Below are positions 34,574 through 40,904 of a stretch of 64,000 bases of DNA, piece by piece (within the stretch, counting starts at the first letter, position 1; each line of letters begins with the position of its first letter). Location of the stretch: assembly GCA_964352025.1 (NCBI GenBank), contig CAYGPZ010000016.1:1-64000 (forward strand). The letters are read 5' to 3'. This stretch comes from Hirschia sp964352025. GTDB lineage: Bacteria > Pseudomonadota > Alphaproteobacteria > Caulobacterales > Hyphomonadaceae. A program made the translations under genes and the position numbers. The notes beneath the pieces are model-generated. The model was not told the DNA's origin, did not search any database, and saw only the letters and a program-made list of their open reading frames with translations.

Positions 34574-34606
34574 AAAGCCCGTTGGAGAAATCTGGCGGGC
34601 TTTCTT
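34574..34606 (+). terminator. Terminator after lysS
   Basis: AAAGCCCG / CGGGCTTT is a perfect 8-bp stem with a 14-nt loop, followed by CTT. A degraded copy of the same sequence appears at 35040-35076. Confidence 0.75.
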
Positions 34607-34760
34607 GTGAGGGGGCTTGTAGTTCTTTGTTTCTCCTTTAGGTTGTTTGAATTGGAAGTTTCTATTTGGTTTTTTGGATGGTTTAGGTGGATGTTTCTGC
34701 CTTTGCGATGGAAAAAGTTCAGTTCGTGTTTGAATGCATTGTAAAAGGGTGGGGAGAGGC

Positions 34761-34967
34761 ATGAAAAATTTAAAGTGTGGTTGTGCTGTTTTGTTGATTA
34801 CGTTTGGTTCGACATCTTGTGCGTTTGCAAATCGTACAATCCAGAATGCATATAATTCTAAGGCCAAAAAAGAATGTGAAAGCCATTCAGGATCTGCTGG
34901 GCATGAGGATAGTAATCGCGGCCCCAGAAATCCGAATTGTATAGATGGGGTATACTACCCACACTGA
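34761..34967 (+). CDS. Small secreted protein of unknown function, 68 aa
   Basis: ATG 34761 follows GGGGAGAGG. The first 23 residues form a signal peptide (KNLKCGCAVLLITFGSTSC then AFA). The mature part is about 45 residues, polar, with two further Cys residues (KKECESH, NPNCIDG) that could form a disulfide. A lipobox is conceivable at GSTSC, but its fit is weak. It sits between lysS and a decayed duplicate of the lysS terminator region. No family recognised. Confidence 0.5.
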   Translation: MKNLKCGCAVLLITFGSTSCAFANRTIQNAYNSKAKKECESHSGSAGHEDSNRGPRNPNCIDGVYYPH

Positions 34968-35039
34968 TGACTGCAGTTACGGGTAATTGAAGTCTTTGCC
35001 GCGAAAGAGCGGCTCACATTGGCCCATGAGCTATGTCAG

Positions 35040-35076
35040 ATTGAAATAATAAAAGCTCGTTGGAGAAATCTAGCGG
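35040..35076 (+). repeat. Degraded duplicate of the lysS terminator segment
   Basis: This 37-nt segment matches 34562-34598 at 34 positions. The three differences are all transitions (two C to T, one G to A), and two fall in the stem, so the copy no longer pairs well. The 478-bp spacing holds the small secreted-protein gene. Confidence 0.85.
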
Positions 35077-35233
35077 TTTTTTACTGCTTATTCTATGGAG
35101 AATGCAGACATGTACCAGCGAAGGGTGGCTCTAGCGTCCTGCTGATTTCCTAGCGTTTCCGTAACTTCCCAATTGTGGTTATGAGGCTAGAACTGGCCCT
35201 AAATGGTCTGATGAAAAAAGAACTTAAATATAC

Positions 35234-35602
35234 ATGATAGAAAAATCACTTAAATATATATCTGAAAGATTGGTATCAGAGCCGTTAGACCAATTAATAC
35301 TGGACCCTTATCATATTTCCCTTGTGTGTCCGGCGGGAAAACTGATTTTGTCATTGGAAGTTATAGATCAAGTTAGTACTAGTGCTGGAGATGGTAGCTA
35401 TATTTCAAATTCAGAATTTTTATTTTTCTTGCACAAAGAGTTAATTGATGAATCCTCGATTAATTTTAGGTGGCAGCCAAGTGAACTTGGGGAGAAAATT
35501 ATTGTTCAAGTCGGTCGCCTCTATTTGTACTTAAGTGAAAGTGGAGAGGGGTTAGAAAGGGGGAACTTTTTATCCAAAGACGGAAGTTACATTATCTTCT
35601 GA
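35234..35602 (+). CDS. Orphan protein of unknown function, 122 aa
   Basis: Not recognised. The product is acidic and beta-rich (ISLVCPAGKLILSLEVID, IIVQVGRLYLYLSES), soluble, without a signal peptide. It is AT-rich and has no clear ribosome-binding site. The frame stays open past its TGA for another 56 codons (35603-35773), so it may be the truncated front half of a longer gene. Located in the decayed accessory patch after lysS. Confidence 0.45.
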   Translation: MIEKSLKYISERLVSEPLDQLILDPYHISLVCPAGKLILSLEVIDQVSTSAGDGSYISNSEFLFFLHKELIDESSINFRWQPSELGEKIIVQVGRLYLYLSESGEGLERGNFLSKDGSYIIF

Positions 35603-35773
35603 CTTCATTTTCGATGTGTAAAGGGTATTTCAATAGGCTCTCTAGAGCCGCTTTTGTTTTTTTCGTCTAAGCAAACTATCAACTTTGAACGGGATGGTTT
35701 TCTGTATGAATTGGTTCTTGAACCAGAATTGCATTTTCCAATCGACCTGACTTCAAATTCCGTTGAATATTGA
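35603..35773 (+). pseudogene. Possible in-frame remnant downstream of the orphan gene
   Basis: Continuing the frame of the preceding gene beyond its TGA gives 56 sense codons before another TGA at 35771. The later part (TINFERDGFLYELVLEPE, FPIDLTSNSVEY) looks protein-like, while the first 20 codons do not. It may be a remnant of the same gene or of a neighbour. The opposite-strand open frame over this stretch has a non-protein-like composition. Confidence 0.25.
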
Positions 35774-35878
35774 ATCATTGTTCTAGAGGTTGGCTGTCCA
35801 TCAGAGTATTTGTGGCCCACAACAGTCGCTTGGTTAAAGCAATGTGCATCGCAGCTGTTGTGACAAAGCTGTCATTGC

Positions 35879-36097
35879 TCAAACGCCGGAGCTAATCATT
35901 TCTCGGATTTTTACTGCTTTCTCAAAGTGATCAAGCTTGTGAGTTTTGATCCACCATTCAGCCACTTCCATAAGCAATTCCGGATCGTCATTTCTGTTGG
36001 TAAAAAATGCTTAGAAAGAAAGACCTACCGTCTCCCCCTTCTTGGCAATCTTCTCGTTGCAAACTGTGATTGCTTTAGCTCTTAATGTTTGTCTCAT
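35879..36097 (-). pseudogene. Small DUF6500-like gene with one in-frame stop
   Basis: From ATG 36097 (AAAGG upstream) the minus strand encodes a 72-codon protein interrupted only by TAA at codon 29 (36011-36013). Before it reads MRQTLRAKAITVCNEKIAKK then GETVGLSF; after it AFFTNRNDDPELLMEVAEWW and KTHKLDHFEKAVKIREMI. Both halves share one frame, so a single change from a Tyr codon to TAA explains it. From memory this resembles a small uncharacterised family (perhaps DUF6500). The remaining stretch 36098-36304 shows no gene. Confidence 0.6.
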
Positions 36098-36304
36098 AGT
36101 GATTTTTACCTTTTCGCCAGAATCGAAATACAAGGCGAACAGTTAATTTCTGTAATACTTAAGATATGCGCTCAAACCGGACCTTTCGCTGCAAAGCCAA
36201 CGGATGATCACTTTTGGACGAATAGTAGCCTAATGACTCTCAGGCCAATACCTTGAAGTCACTTCGTCTCGGATGCCTGAGTCAATCTTGTTGGAACCAC
36301 CATT

Positions 36305-36925
36305 TCACTGACTAGCCCACAATATTCGCGCAATCCATTCGATATCATCGGCGGCAAATTCGCGTGGCGGGTAGGCGGGGTTGGCAGAGATGAGTTCGAC
36401 GCGGCTGGCGGATAAATGTCCTAGAAATTTGGCGAGGATTTCGCCTTCCTTGGTTTTGGCAACGACACGGTCTCCGCGACGTACATCCATGCCGGGGGCG
36501 ACGATGATACGGTCACCTTCGCGGAAGACAGGCTCCATGGAATCGCCAGATATTTCTAAAGCATAGACGGTTTCATCGCCCATATCGGGGAAGTGGATAT
36601 CATCCCAGCTTCCACCCACGGGAAAGCCTGCATCGTCGAAAAAACCGCCATCACCTGCCTGCGCAAGCCCGATCAATGGAATTGTACGGCCTTGTCGCCC
36701 TTGGGCAAGGTCAGCAAATTCATCCCATCCAGCGCCGACTGCCGATAAGGCTTTGGAGAGGCTTTCAGTTGATGGCCAGCGCGGTTTGGAGCCATCACTG
36801 CTTGCGCGTTTGGATTTGTTGAAGGCTGTGGGATCTAGCCCCGCTGCCTTTGCTAGGGCAGAGACAGACAATCCATGACGCGCTGCCAGCGCATCAATTC
36901 CATTCCAGATATCGCTATGTCTCAT
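36305..36925 (-). CDS. XRE-HTH / S24 peptidase (LexA-CI type) repressor
   Basis: A 206-residue phage-repressor-like protein. The N-terminal HTH (GLSVSALAKAAGLDPTAFNKSKR) is followed by a linker with an Ala-Gly cleavage-type site (GLAQAGDGG, about residues 86-94) and an S24 domain: the Ser nucleophile in ISGDSMEPVF and the Lys base in RVVAKTKEGE. Such proteins self-cleave on RecA activation or act as stress regulators. No phage genes are near, and the base composition is closer to core genes than to its AT-rich neighbours. A perfect 7-1-7 palindrome lies 60 bp upstream. Confidence 0.85.
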   Translation of the reverse strand: MRHSDIWNGIDALAARHGLSVSALAKAAGLDPTAFNKSKRASSDGSKPRWPSTESLSKALSAVGAGWDEFADLAQGRQGRTIPLIGLAQAGDGGFFDDAGFPVGGSWDDIHFPDMGDETVYALEISGDSMEPVFREGDRIIVAPGMDVRRGDRVVAKTKEGEILAKFLGHLSASRVELISANPAYPPREFAADDIEWIARILWASQ

Positions 36926-36985
36926 ATGTTTTATATCCTGATCGCGTGAGATAACAGGACTATATACAACTATTTGAGGAAAATA

Positions 36986-37000
36986 AACCTATTATAGGTT
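36986..37000. promoter_or_regulatory. Candidate operator, palindrome AACCTATTATAGGTT
   Basis: AACCTAT-T-ATAGGTT is a perfect 7-bp inverted repeat with a 1-nt centre, 60 bp upstream of the S24 repressor start and 67 bp downstream of the hydrolase stop. Dimeric LexA/CI-type proteins bind such sites, so autoregulation is likely. Confidence 0.55.
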
Positions 37001-37067
37001 GGGTAAATAAAGGATAGAAATGTCCTAGATTTATACCCAACCATGTCTACCGCGACAGCAAGAACAA

Positions 37068-37970
37068 CTAGACGAGGCTTTTTTCAAAGAGGGCAAGCAT
37101 TTGTGCCCAAGCTGCTTCTGATTTTTCTTTACTATAGCTCGGCATGTCAGGCGGAACCCAGCCGTGCATTGCGCCGTCATAAACATCGACGTCAGCACTA
37201 ATGTCGTTTTGAGCGAATAATTCGATGAGTTTGCCTTGTTCTTCGGGGCGCTTTTCATGATCATTTTGTGCTGTCGCGATCAAAACGTTGGCTTTTATTT
37301 TCGGGATGACCAGATGAGCACTCGTGTCTTTATCTGTGATAAGGGCACCACTGTGGAATGTTCCAACAGCACCAATGCGATCAGGGACAGTTGCTGCGGT
37401 GAATAGCGTAAAAGGACCGCTCATACAGTATCCAACAGTTCCAATGCCTTTGGATGCATCAACTGCGCTTTGTTCATCTAGCCAAGAGACAAACGCCTTG
37501 CTGTCGGTCGCCACTGTTTCTGGATTGAGTGTACCGGCTAGAGGGCGAAGAATATCCCAAACACCATCGCTTTGGATTGTCATGCCTTCTGCCAGAGGTT
37601 GACCCTTCAGATTGCGGTAATACGGGTTGACGACCAGTACTGAATAGCCCGATTTCGCAAGGCGTTTCCCCATTGCGCGAAAAGCGGGGCGGATGCCAAC
37701 AATGTCTGGCCACATAATGACGGCGGCGTGAGATCCTTTGGCGGGGTGGACCCAATAGCAATCTGCGTCGCCATCTGCTGTTTGGATTGTGACATCCTGT
37801 TCCGTCACATCCAAGCTGGTGGCTTCACCCTCCGAAGCTTCATCAGCGACAGATGAACACGCTGCGAGTGCGACAAAGGCGGCTGCACTACTTGCAGTAA
37901 AAATACGGCGGCTCATGCCTGTCTGTTTTTGATTTTCGGCGATGTCTGCATTTGTGTGTTCGTCGCACAT
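37068..37970 (-). CDS. Tat-exported lipoprotein, dienelactone-hydrolase family
   Basis: A 300-residue alpha/beta hydrolase. Residues about 19-38 hold a twin-arginine motif (MSRRIFTAS) and a lipobox (VALAAC), so it is probably folded in the cytoplasm, exported by Tat and lipid-anchored. The catalytic domain fits dienelactone hydrolase: Cys nucleophile in GTVGYCMSG, Asp in IATAQNDHEKRPEEQ, and His in GAMHGWVP. The frame opens at 38096, but ATG 37970 with GGGAG upstream is preferred. Substrate unknown; dienelactone itself is not implied. Confidence 0.85.
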   Translation of the reverse strand: MCDEHTNADIAENQKQTGMSRRIFTASSAAAFVALAACSSVADEASEGEATSLDVTEQDVTIQTADGDADCYWVHPAKGSHAAVIMWPDIVGIRPAFRAMGKRLAKSGYSVLVVNPYYRNLKGQPLAEGMTIQSDGVWDILRPLAGTLNPETVATDSKAFVSWLDEQSAVDASKGIGTVGYCMSGPFTLFTAATVPDRIGAVGTFHSGALITDKDTSAHLVIPKIKANVLIATAQNDHEKRPEEQGKLIELFAQNDISADVDVYDGAMHGWVPPDMPSYSKEKSEAAWAQMLALFEKSLV

Positions 37971-38171
37971 GCTGTGGCTCCCGCTTTGCGCATTCCAGAG
38001 TGGCTTTTGGCAGGAGAGCAATTGATGGAAGGTCAGGCAAGCAAAAACTGCGCGGTTAACGCGAATGTGAAGGGGATGCTTATCTATATTAGTCATGCCC
38101 GACGACCGAAGGGAGCAAGGTATCCATCTTGAATCGTTTCAACGCAGAGACGTGTTGCAATTTCGGGAGTT

Positions 38172-38205
38172 GGATCCCCTGATGAGCAAGCTCATCGGGG
38201 ATGAC
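38172..38205. repeat. Palindromic intergenic repeat, copy 1
   Basis: A near-palindrome beginning GGATCCCCTGATGAGC, with GCTCATCGGGGATGACA as the other arm. It shares the GGATCCC...GGGATGACA frame with two further copies in the same gap (37971-38487, which has no gene). Such REP-like elements occur in many alphaproteobacterial intergenic regions. Confidence 0.75.
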
Positions 38206-38245
38206 AGAAAGAGAGTGGCTGGCCGCGCATTAAATCAGAATGCGT

Positions 38246-38270
38246 GTCATCCCAAACTTGATTTGGGATC
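38246..38270. repeat. Palindromic intergenic repeat, copy 2 (inverted)
   Basis: GTCATCCCAAACTTG then ATTTGGGATC: the same element in opposite orientation, with the stem bases changed together (CCCAAA/TTTGGG), which preserves pairing. Confidence 0.72.
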
Positions 38271-38364
38271 TACTTCGCATTTAGGACCGGTCTTTCGATT
38301 TAAGAGAAAGGGTGCCGTTTCAATCAATTTTGCAATATCCTAGATGCCATTCTCAATTGATGAG

Positions 38365-38392
38365 TGGATCCCGAGTCAAGCTCGGGATGACA
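38365..38392. repeat. Palindromic intergenic repeat, copy 3
   Basis: TGGATCCCGAGTCAAG then CTCGGGATGACA, the closest copy to the apparent consensus. It lies 26 bp past the groEL terminator. Confidence 0.78.
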
Positions 38393-38417
38393 AGCTATGT
38401 ATGTTGTGATTCCCCCA

Positions 38418-38451
38418 ATAAAAAACCGGCCCCCCCATAAGGAAGCCGGTT
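38418..38451 (-). terminator. Rho-independent terminator of groESL
   Basis: On the minus strand, AACCGGC / GCCGGTT (7-bp stem) with a 14-nt G-rich loop is followed by a T run (A run at 38420-38425 on the plus strand). It lies 36 bp after the groEL stop. Confidence 0.85.
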
Positions 38452-38487
38452 TCTTTTGTCTTGATTAGACGTTGGGTAGCTTTGAGC

Positions 38488-40134
38488 TTAGAAGCCCATT
38501 CCGCCCATGCCACCCATTCCGCCCATGTCAGGCATTGCAGGTGCGCCAGAATCTTTAGCAGGTGCGTCACAAATTGCAGCTTCAGTTGTGATGATCAATG
38601 AAGCGATAGATGCAGCATTCTGGAGTGAAGAACGAACAACTTTAGCTGGGTCGATGATTCCAGCTTCAACAAGGTCTGTGTACTCTTCTTTCTGAGCATC
38701 AAATCCGTATGAGATTGATTTTTCAGAAAGGATTGTGTTCACAACGACACTACCTTCAACACCAGCATTTTCTGCAATCTGACGAAGAGGGGCTTGAAGT
38801 GCTTTTGTTACGATGTCGATACCGGCTTGCTCGTCATCGTTTGCGCCTTTTACTTTAAGAGCAGAAGATGCACGAAGAAGAGCTGTACCACCACCAGGGA
38901 CGATACCTTCTTCAACAGCAGCACGTGTTGCGTTTAGAGCGTCATCAACGCGGTCTTTACGCTCTTTCACTTCTACTTCAGTTGCACCACCAACTTTGAT
39001 AACGGCAACACCGCCAGCAAGTTTAGCTAGGCGCTCTTGTAGTTTCTCTTTGTCGTACTCAGAAGATGTGTTGTCGATTTGTGCGCGGATTTGAGCAACG
39101 CGACCTTCAATGTCAGCTTTTGCGCCAGCACCATCAACGATAACTGTATCATCTTTAGTGATAGATACGCGTTTCGCAGTACCAAGCATTTCAAGAGAAA
39201 CGTTCTCTAGCTTGATGCCTAGGTCTTCAGAAATCACTGTACCACCAGTTAGAACAGAGATGTCTTCAAGCATTGCTTTACGACGGTCACCGAAACCAGG
39301 AGCTTTAACAGCAGCGATTTTCAAGCCACCGCGAAGTTTGTTCACAACAAGCGTTGCAAGAGCTTCACCTTCGATGTCTTCAGCGATGATAAGAAGAGGC
39401 TTACCAGACTGAACAACAGCTTCAAGGATAGGAAGCATTGGTTGTAGTGAAGTTAGTTTTGACTCGTGAAGAAGAATGTATGGGTCTTCTAGTTGAGTTG
39501 TCATTTTTTCTGCGTCAGTGATGAAGTATGGTGATAGGTAACCACGGTCAAACTGCATACCTTCAACAACGTCGAGTTCTGTTTCAAGAGCTTTAGCTTC
39601 TTCAACAGTTATAACACCTTCATTGCCGACTTTTTCCATCGCCTTAGCGATCATGTCACCAATTTCGCTTTCGCCGTTTGCTGAAATAGATCCAACTTGA
39701 GCGATTTCTTGGTTTGTTTTTACTTTTTTGGAGTTCTTTTCCAAAGTCGCAACAACTTCAGTAACAGCTTTGTCGATACCGCGCTTAAGGTCCATTGGGT
39801 TCATGCCAGCTGCAACGCGCTTCATGCCTTCGCGAACGATCGCTTGAGCAAGAACTGTCGCAGTTGTTGTTCCGTCACCAGCAACATCGTTTGCTTTAGA
39901 TGCAACTTCGCGCACCATTTGAGCGCCCATGTTTTGGAACTTGTTTTCTAGTTCGATTTCTTTAGCAACTGTCACACCATCTTTTGTTGTGCGCGGTGCA
40001 CCAAAAGATTTGTCGATAACAACGTTACGGCCTTTAGGACCAAGTGTTACTTTTACAGCGTTTGCAAGAATGTCGACACCTTCGAGCATTTCGTTGCGAG
40101 CTTCTGAACCGAAGTGTACTAGCTTAGCAGCCAT
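38488..40134 (-). CDS. groEL: Chaperonin GroEL
   Basis: The 548-residue 60-kDa chaperonin subunit. ATP-site sequences TLGPKGRNVVIDKSFG and AGDGTTTATVLAQAI, apical and hinge regions, EEGIVPGGGTALLRA, and the flexible C-terminal GGM repeats (MPDMGGMGGMGGMGF) are all present. It forms the ATP-driven folding cage with GroES. The gene follows groES after 87 bp on the minus strand and is closed by the hairpin terminator. Confidence 0.99.
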   Translation of the reverse strand: MAAKLVHFGSEARNEMLEGVDILANAVKVTLGPKGRNVVIDKSFGAPRTTKDGVTVAKEIELENKFQNMGAQMVREVASKANDVAGDGTTTATVLAQAIVREGMKRVAAGMNPMDLKRGIDKAVTEVVATLEKNSKKVKTNQEIAQVGSISANGESEIGDMIAKAMEKVGNEGVITVEEAKALETELDVVEGMQFDRGYLSPYFITDAEKMTTQLEDPYILLHESKLTSLQPMLPILEAVVQSGKPLLIIAEDIEGEALATLVVNKLRGGLKIAAVKAPGFGDRRKAMLEDISVLTGGTVISEDLGIKLENVSLEMLGTAKRVSITKDDTVIVDGAGAKADIEGRVAQIRAQIDNTSSEYDKEKLQERLAKLAGGVAVIKVGGATEVEVKERKDRVDDALNATRAAVEEGIVPGGGTALLRASSALKVKGANDDEQAGIDIVTKALQAPLRQIAENAGVEGSVVVNTILSEKSISYGFDAQKEEYTDLVEAGIIDPAKVVRSSLQNAASIASLIITTEAAICDAPAKDSGAPAMPDMGGMGGMGGMGF

Positions 40135-40221
40135 ATTCGTATTCCTTTAATTTGAATAATTGGAAAATCTGATTTGAGGGAATGAGTAGGGGCGCTCTTG
40201 TAAAATAAAGAGCAGCGCGTC

Positions 40222-40509
40222 TTACTCAGTAATACCCATGATGTCAGATTCTTTCATGATGATTAGCTCTTCGCCATCGACAGTTACTTCTGTACCGCCC
40301 CATTTAGCGAAAAGAACGCGGTCACCAGCTTTAACTTCAAGAGCTACGCGTTTGCCGTCATCACCAAGAACACCGTTACCTACAGCAACGATTTCGCCTT
40401 CTTGAGGCTTTTCTTTTGCTGTGTCCGGGATGATGATCCCGCCTTTAGTCTTAGCTTCTTCTTCTACGCGACGTACAAGAACACGGTCGTGAAGTGGACG
40501 AAATGCCAT
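40222..40509 (-). CDS. groES: Co-chaperonin GroES
   Basis: The 95-residue lid of the GroEL chamber. The FRPLHDRVLVRRVEEEAKTKGGI start, the mobile loop, IIPDTAKEKPQEGEIVAVG, and KAGDRVLFAKWGGTEV are canonical. First gene of groES-groEL, controlled by the upstream CIRCE element. Confidence 0.98.
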   Translation of the reverse strand: MAFRPLHDRVLVRRVEEEAKTKGGIIIPDTAKEKPQEGEIVAVGNGVLGDDGKRVALEVKAGDRVLFAKWGGTEVTVDGEELIIMKESDIMGITE

Positions 40510-40574
40510 AATGAGACCTCTTTCAATTAAGGTTGCAAAATTCTAATTTCGTTAGTTAGCCAATTTGTTGAGTT

Positions 40575-40601
40575 TTAGCACTCGCACGAAGTGTCTGCTA
40601 A
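40575..40601 (-). promoter_or_regulatory. CIRCE element (HrcA operator) of groESL
   Basis: TTAGCACTC, then 9 nt, then GTCTGCTAA. The first arm is perfect against TTAGCACTC-N9-GAGTGCTAA; the second arm matches at 7 of 9. It lies 65 bp upstream of groES, overlapping the expected transcript start, so HrcA repression is expected. The rest of the gap to 40904 holds a possible groES promoter and an inverted repeat before the chemoreceptor gene. Confidence 0.85.
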
Positions 40602-40611
40602 CGATGTATGG

Positions 40612-40640
40612 CATCTAAGATCACGGCATCCTGAGGTCAA
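40612..40640 (-). promoter_or_regulatory. Candidate groES promoter
   Basis: On the minus strand, TTGACC (40635-40640) is followed after 17 nt by TAGATG (40612-40617). The predicted start falls at the edge of the CIRCE element, which is the usual arrangement. Confidence 0.4.
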
Positions 40641-40832
40641 TAGGTGGAATGATTTTTTTCGAAATTATTGAAAACAGTTGCACCCAGTAGAAAGAGTTTG
40701 ATCGCATGGCGCGTAACACTTGTGACGAGATTTAAGGCGAGTAAATGCAAGATTTGGAAGTAATTTTAAGTTGTTGATTTGCTGGCATGTATGCAATTTG
40801 AAGAATTCGATTAATGAAAACAGCAAACCGAT

Positions 40833-40849
40833 TAACCATTTGTTGGTTA
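40833..40849. promoter_or_regulatory. Inverted repeat with CtrA-like half-site before the chemoreceptor gene
   Basis: TAACCATTTGTTGGTTA is a 6-bp inverted repeat with a 5-nt spacer, preceded by T, giving TTAACCAT, the CtrA half-site known from Caulobacter. It lies 55 bp upstream of the chemoreceptor start. CtrA control of motility genes is common in this class; the site itself is a guess. Confidence 0.3.
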
Positions 40850-40904
40850 GTTGCCGTAAGATTACACGCATAAGTTATTTTCTTGGGCGGGATGCAAAAG
40901 TCTT

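Noticed and set aside
35605..35820. 71-aa minus-strand open frame
   Set aside because: Composition is unlike a folded protein (Ser, Arg and Lys-rich), starts with GTG without ribosome-binding site; the plus-strand remnant reads better.
36305..36925. Prophage remnant
   Set aside because: Only a repressor-type gene is present; no structural, lysis or recombination genes on either side.
38095..38343. 82-aa plus-strand open frame before groEL
   Set aside because: It runs through two REP-like palindromes and has no ribosome-binding site.
38813..39412. Two plus-strand open frames opposite groEL
   Set aside because: Antisense of a highly conserved gene; no independent coding signal.
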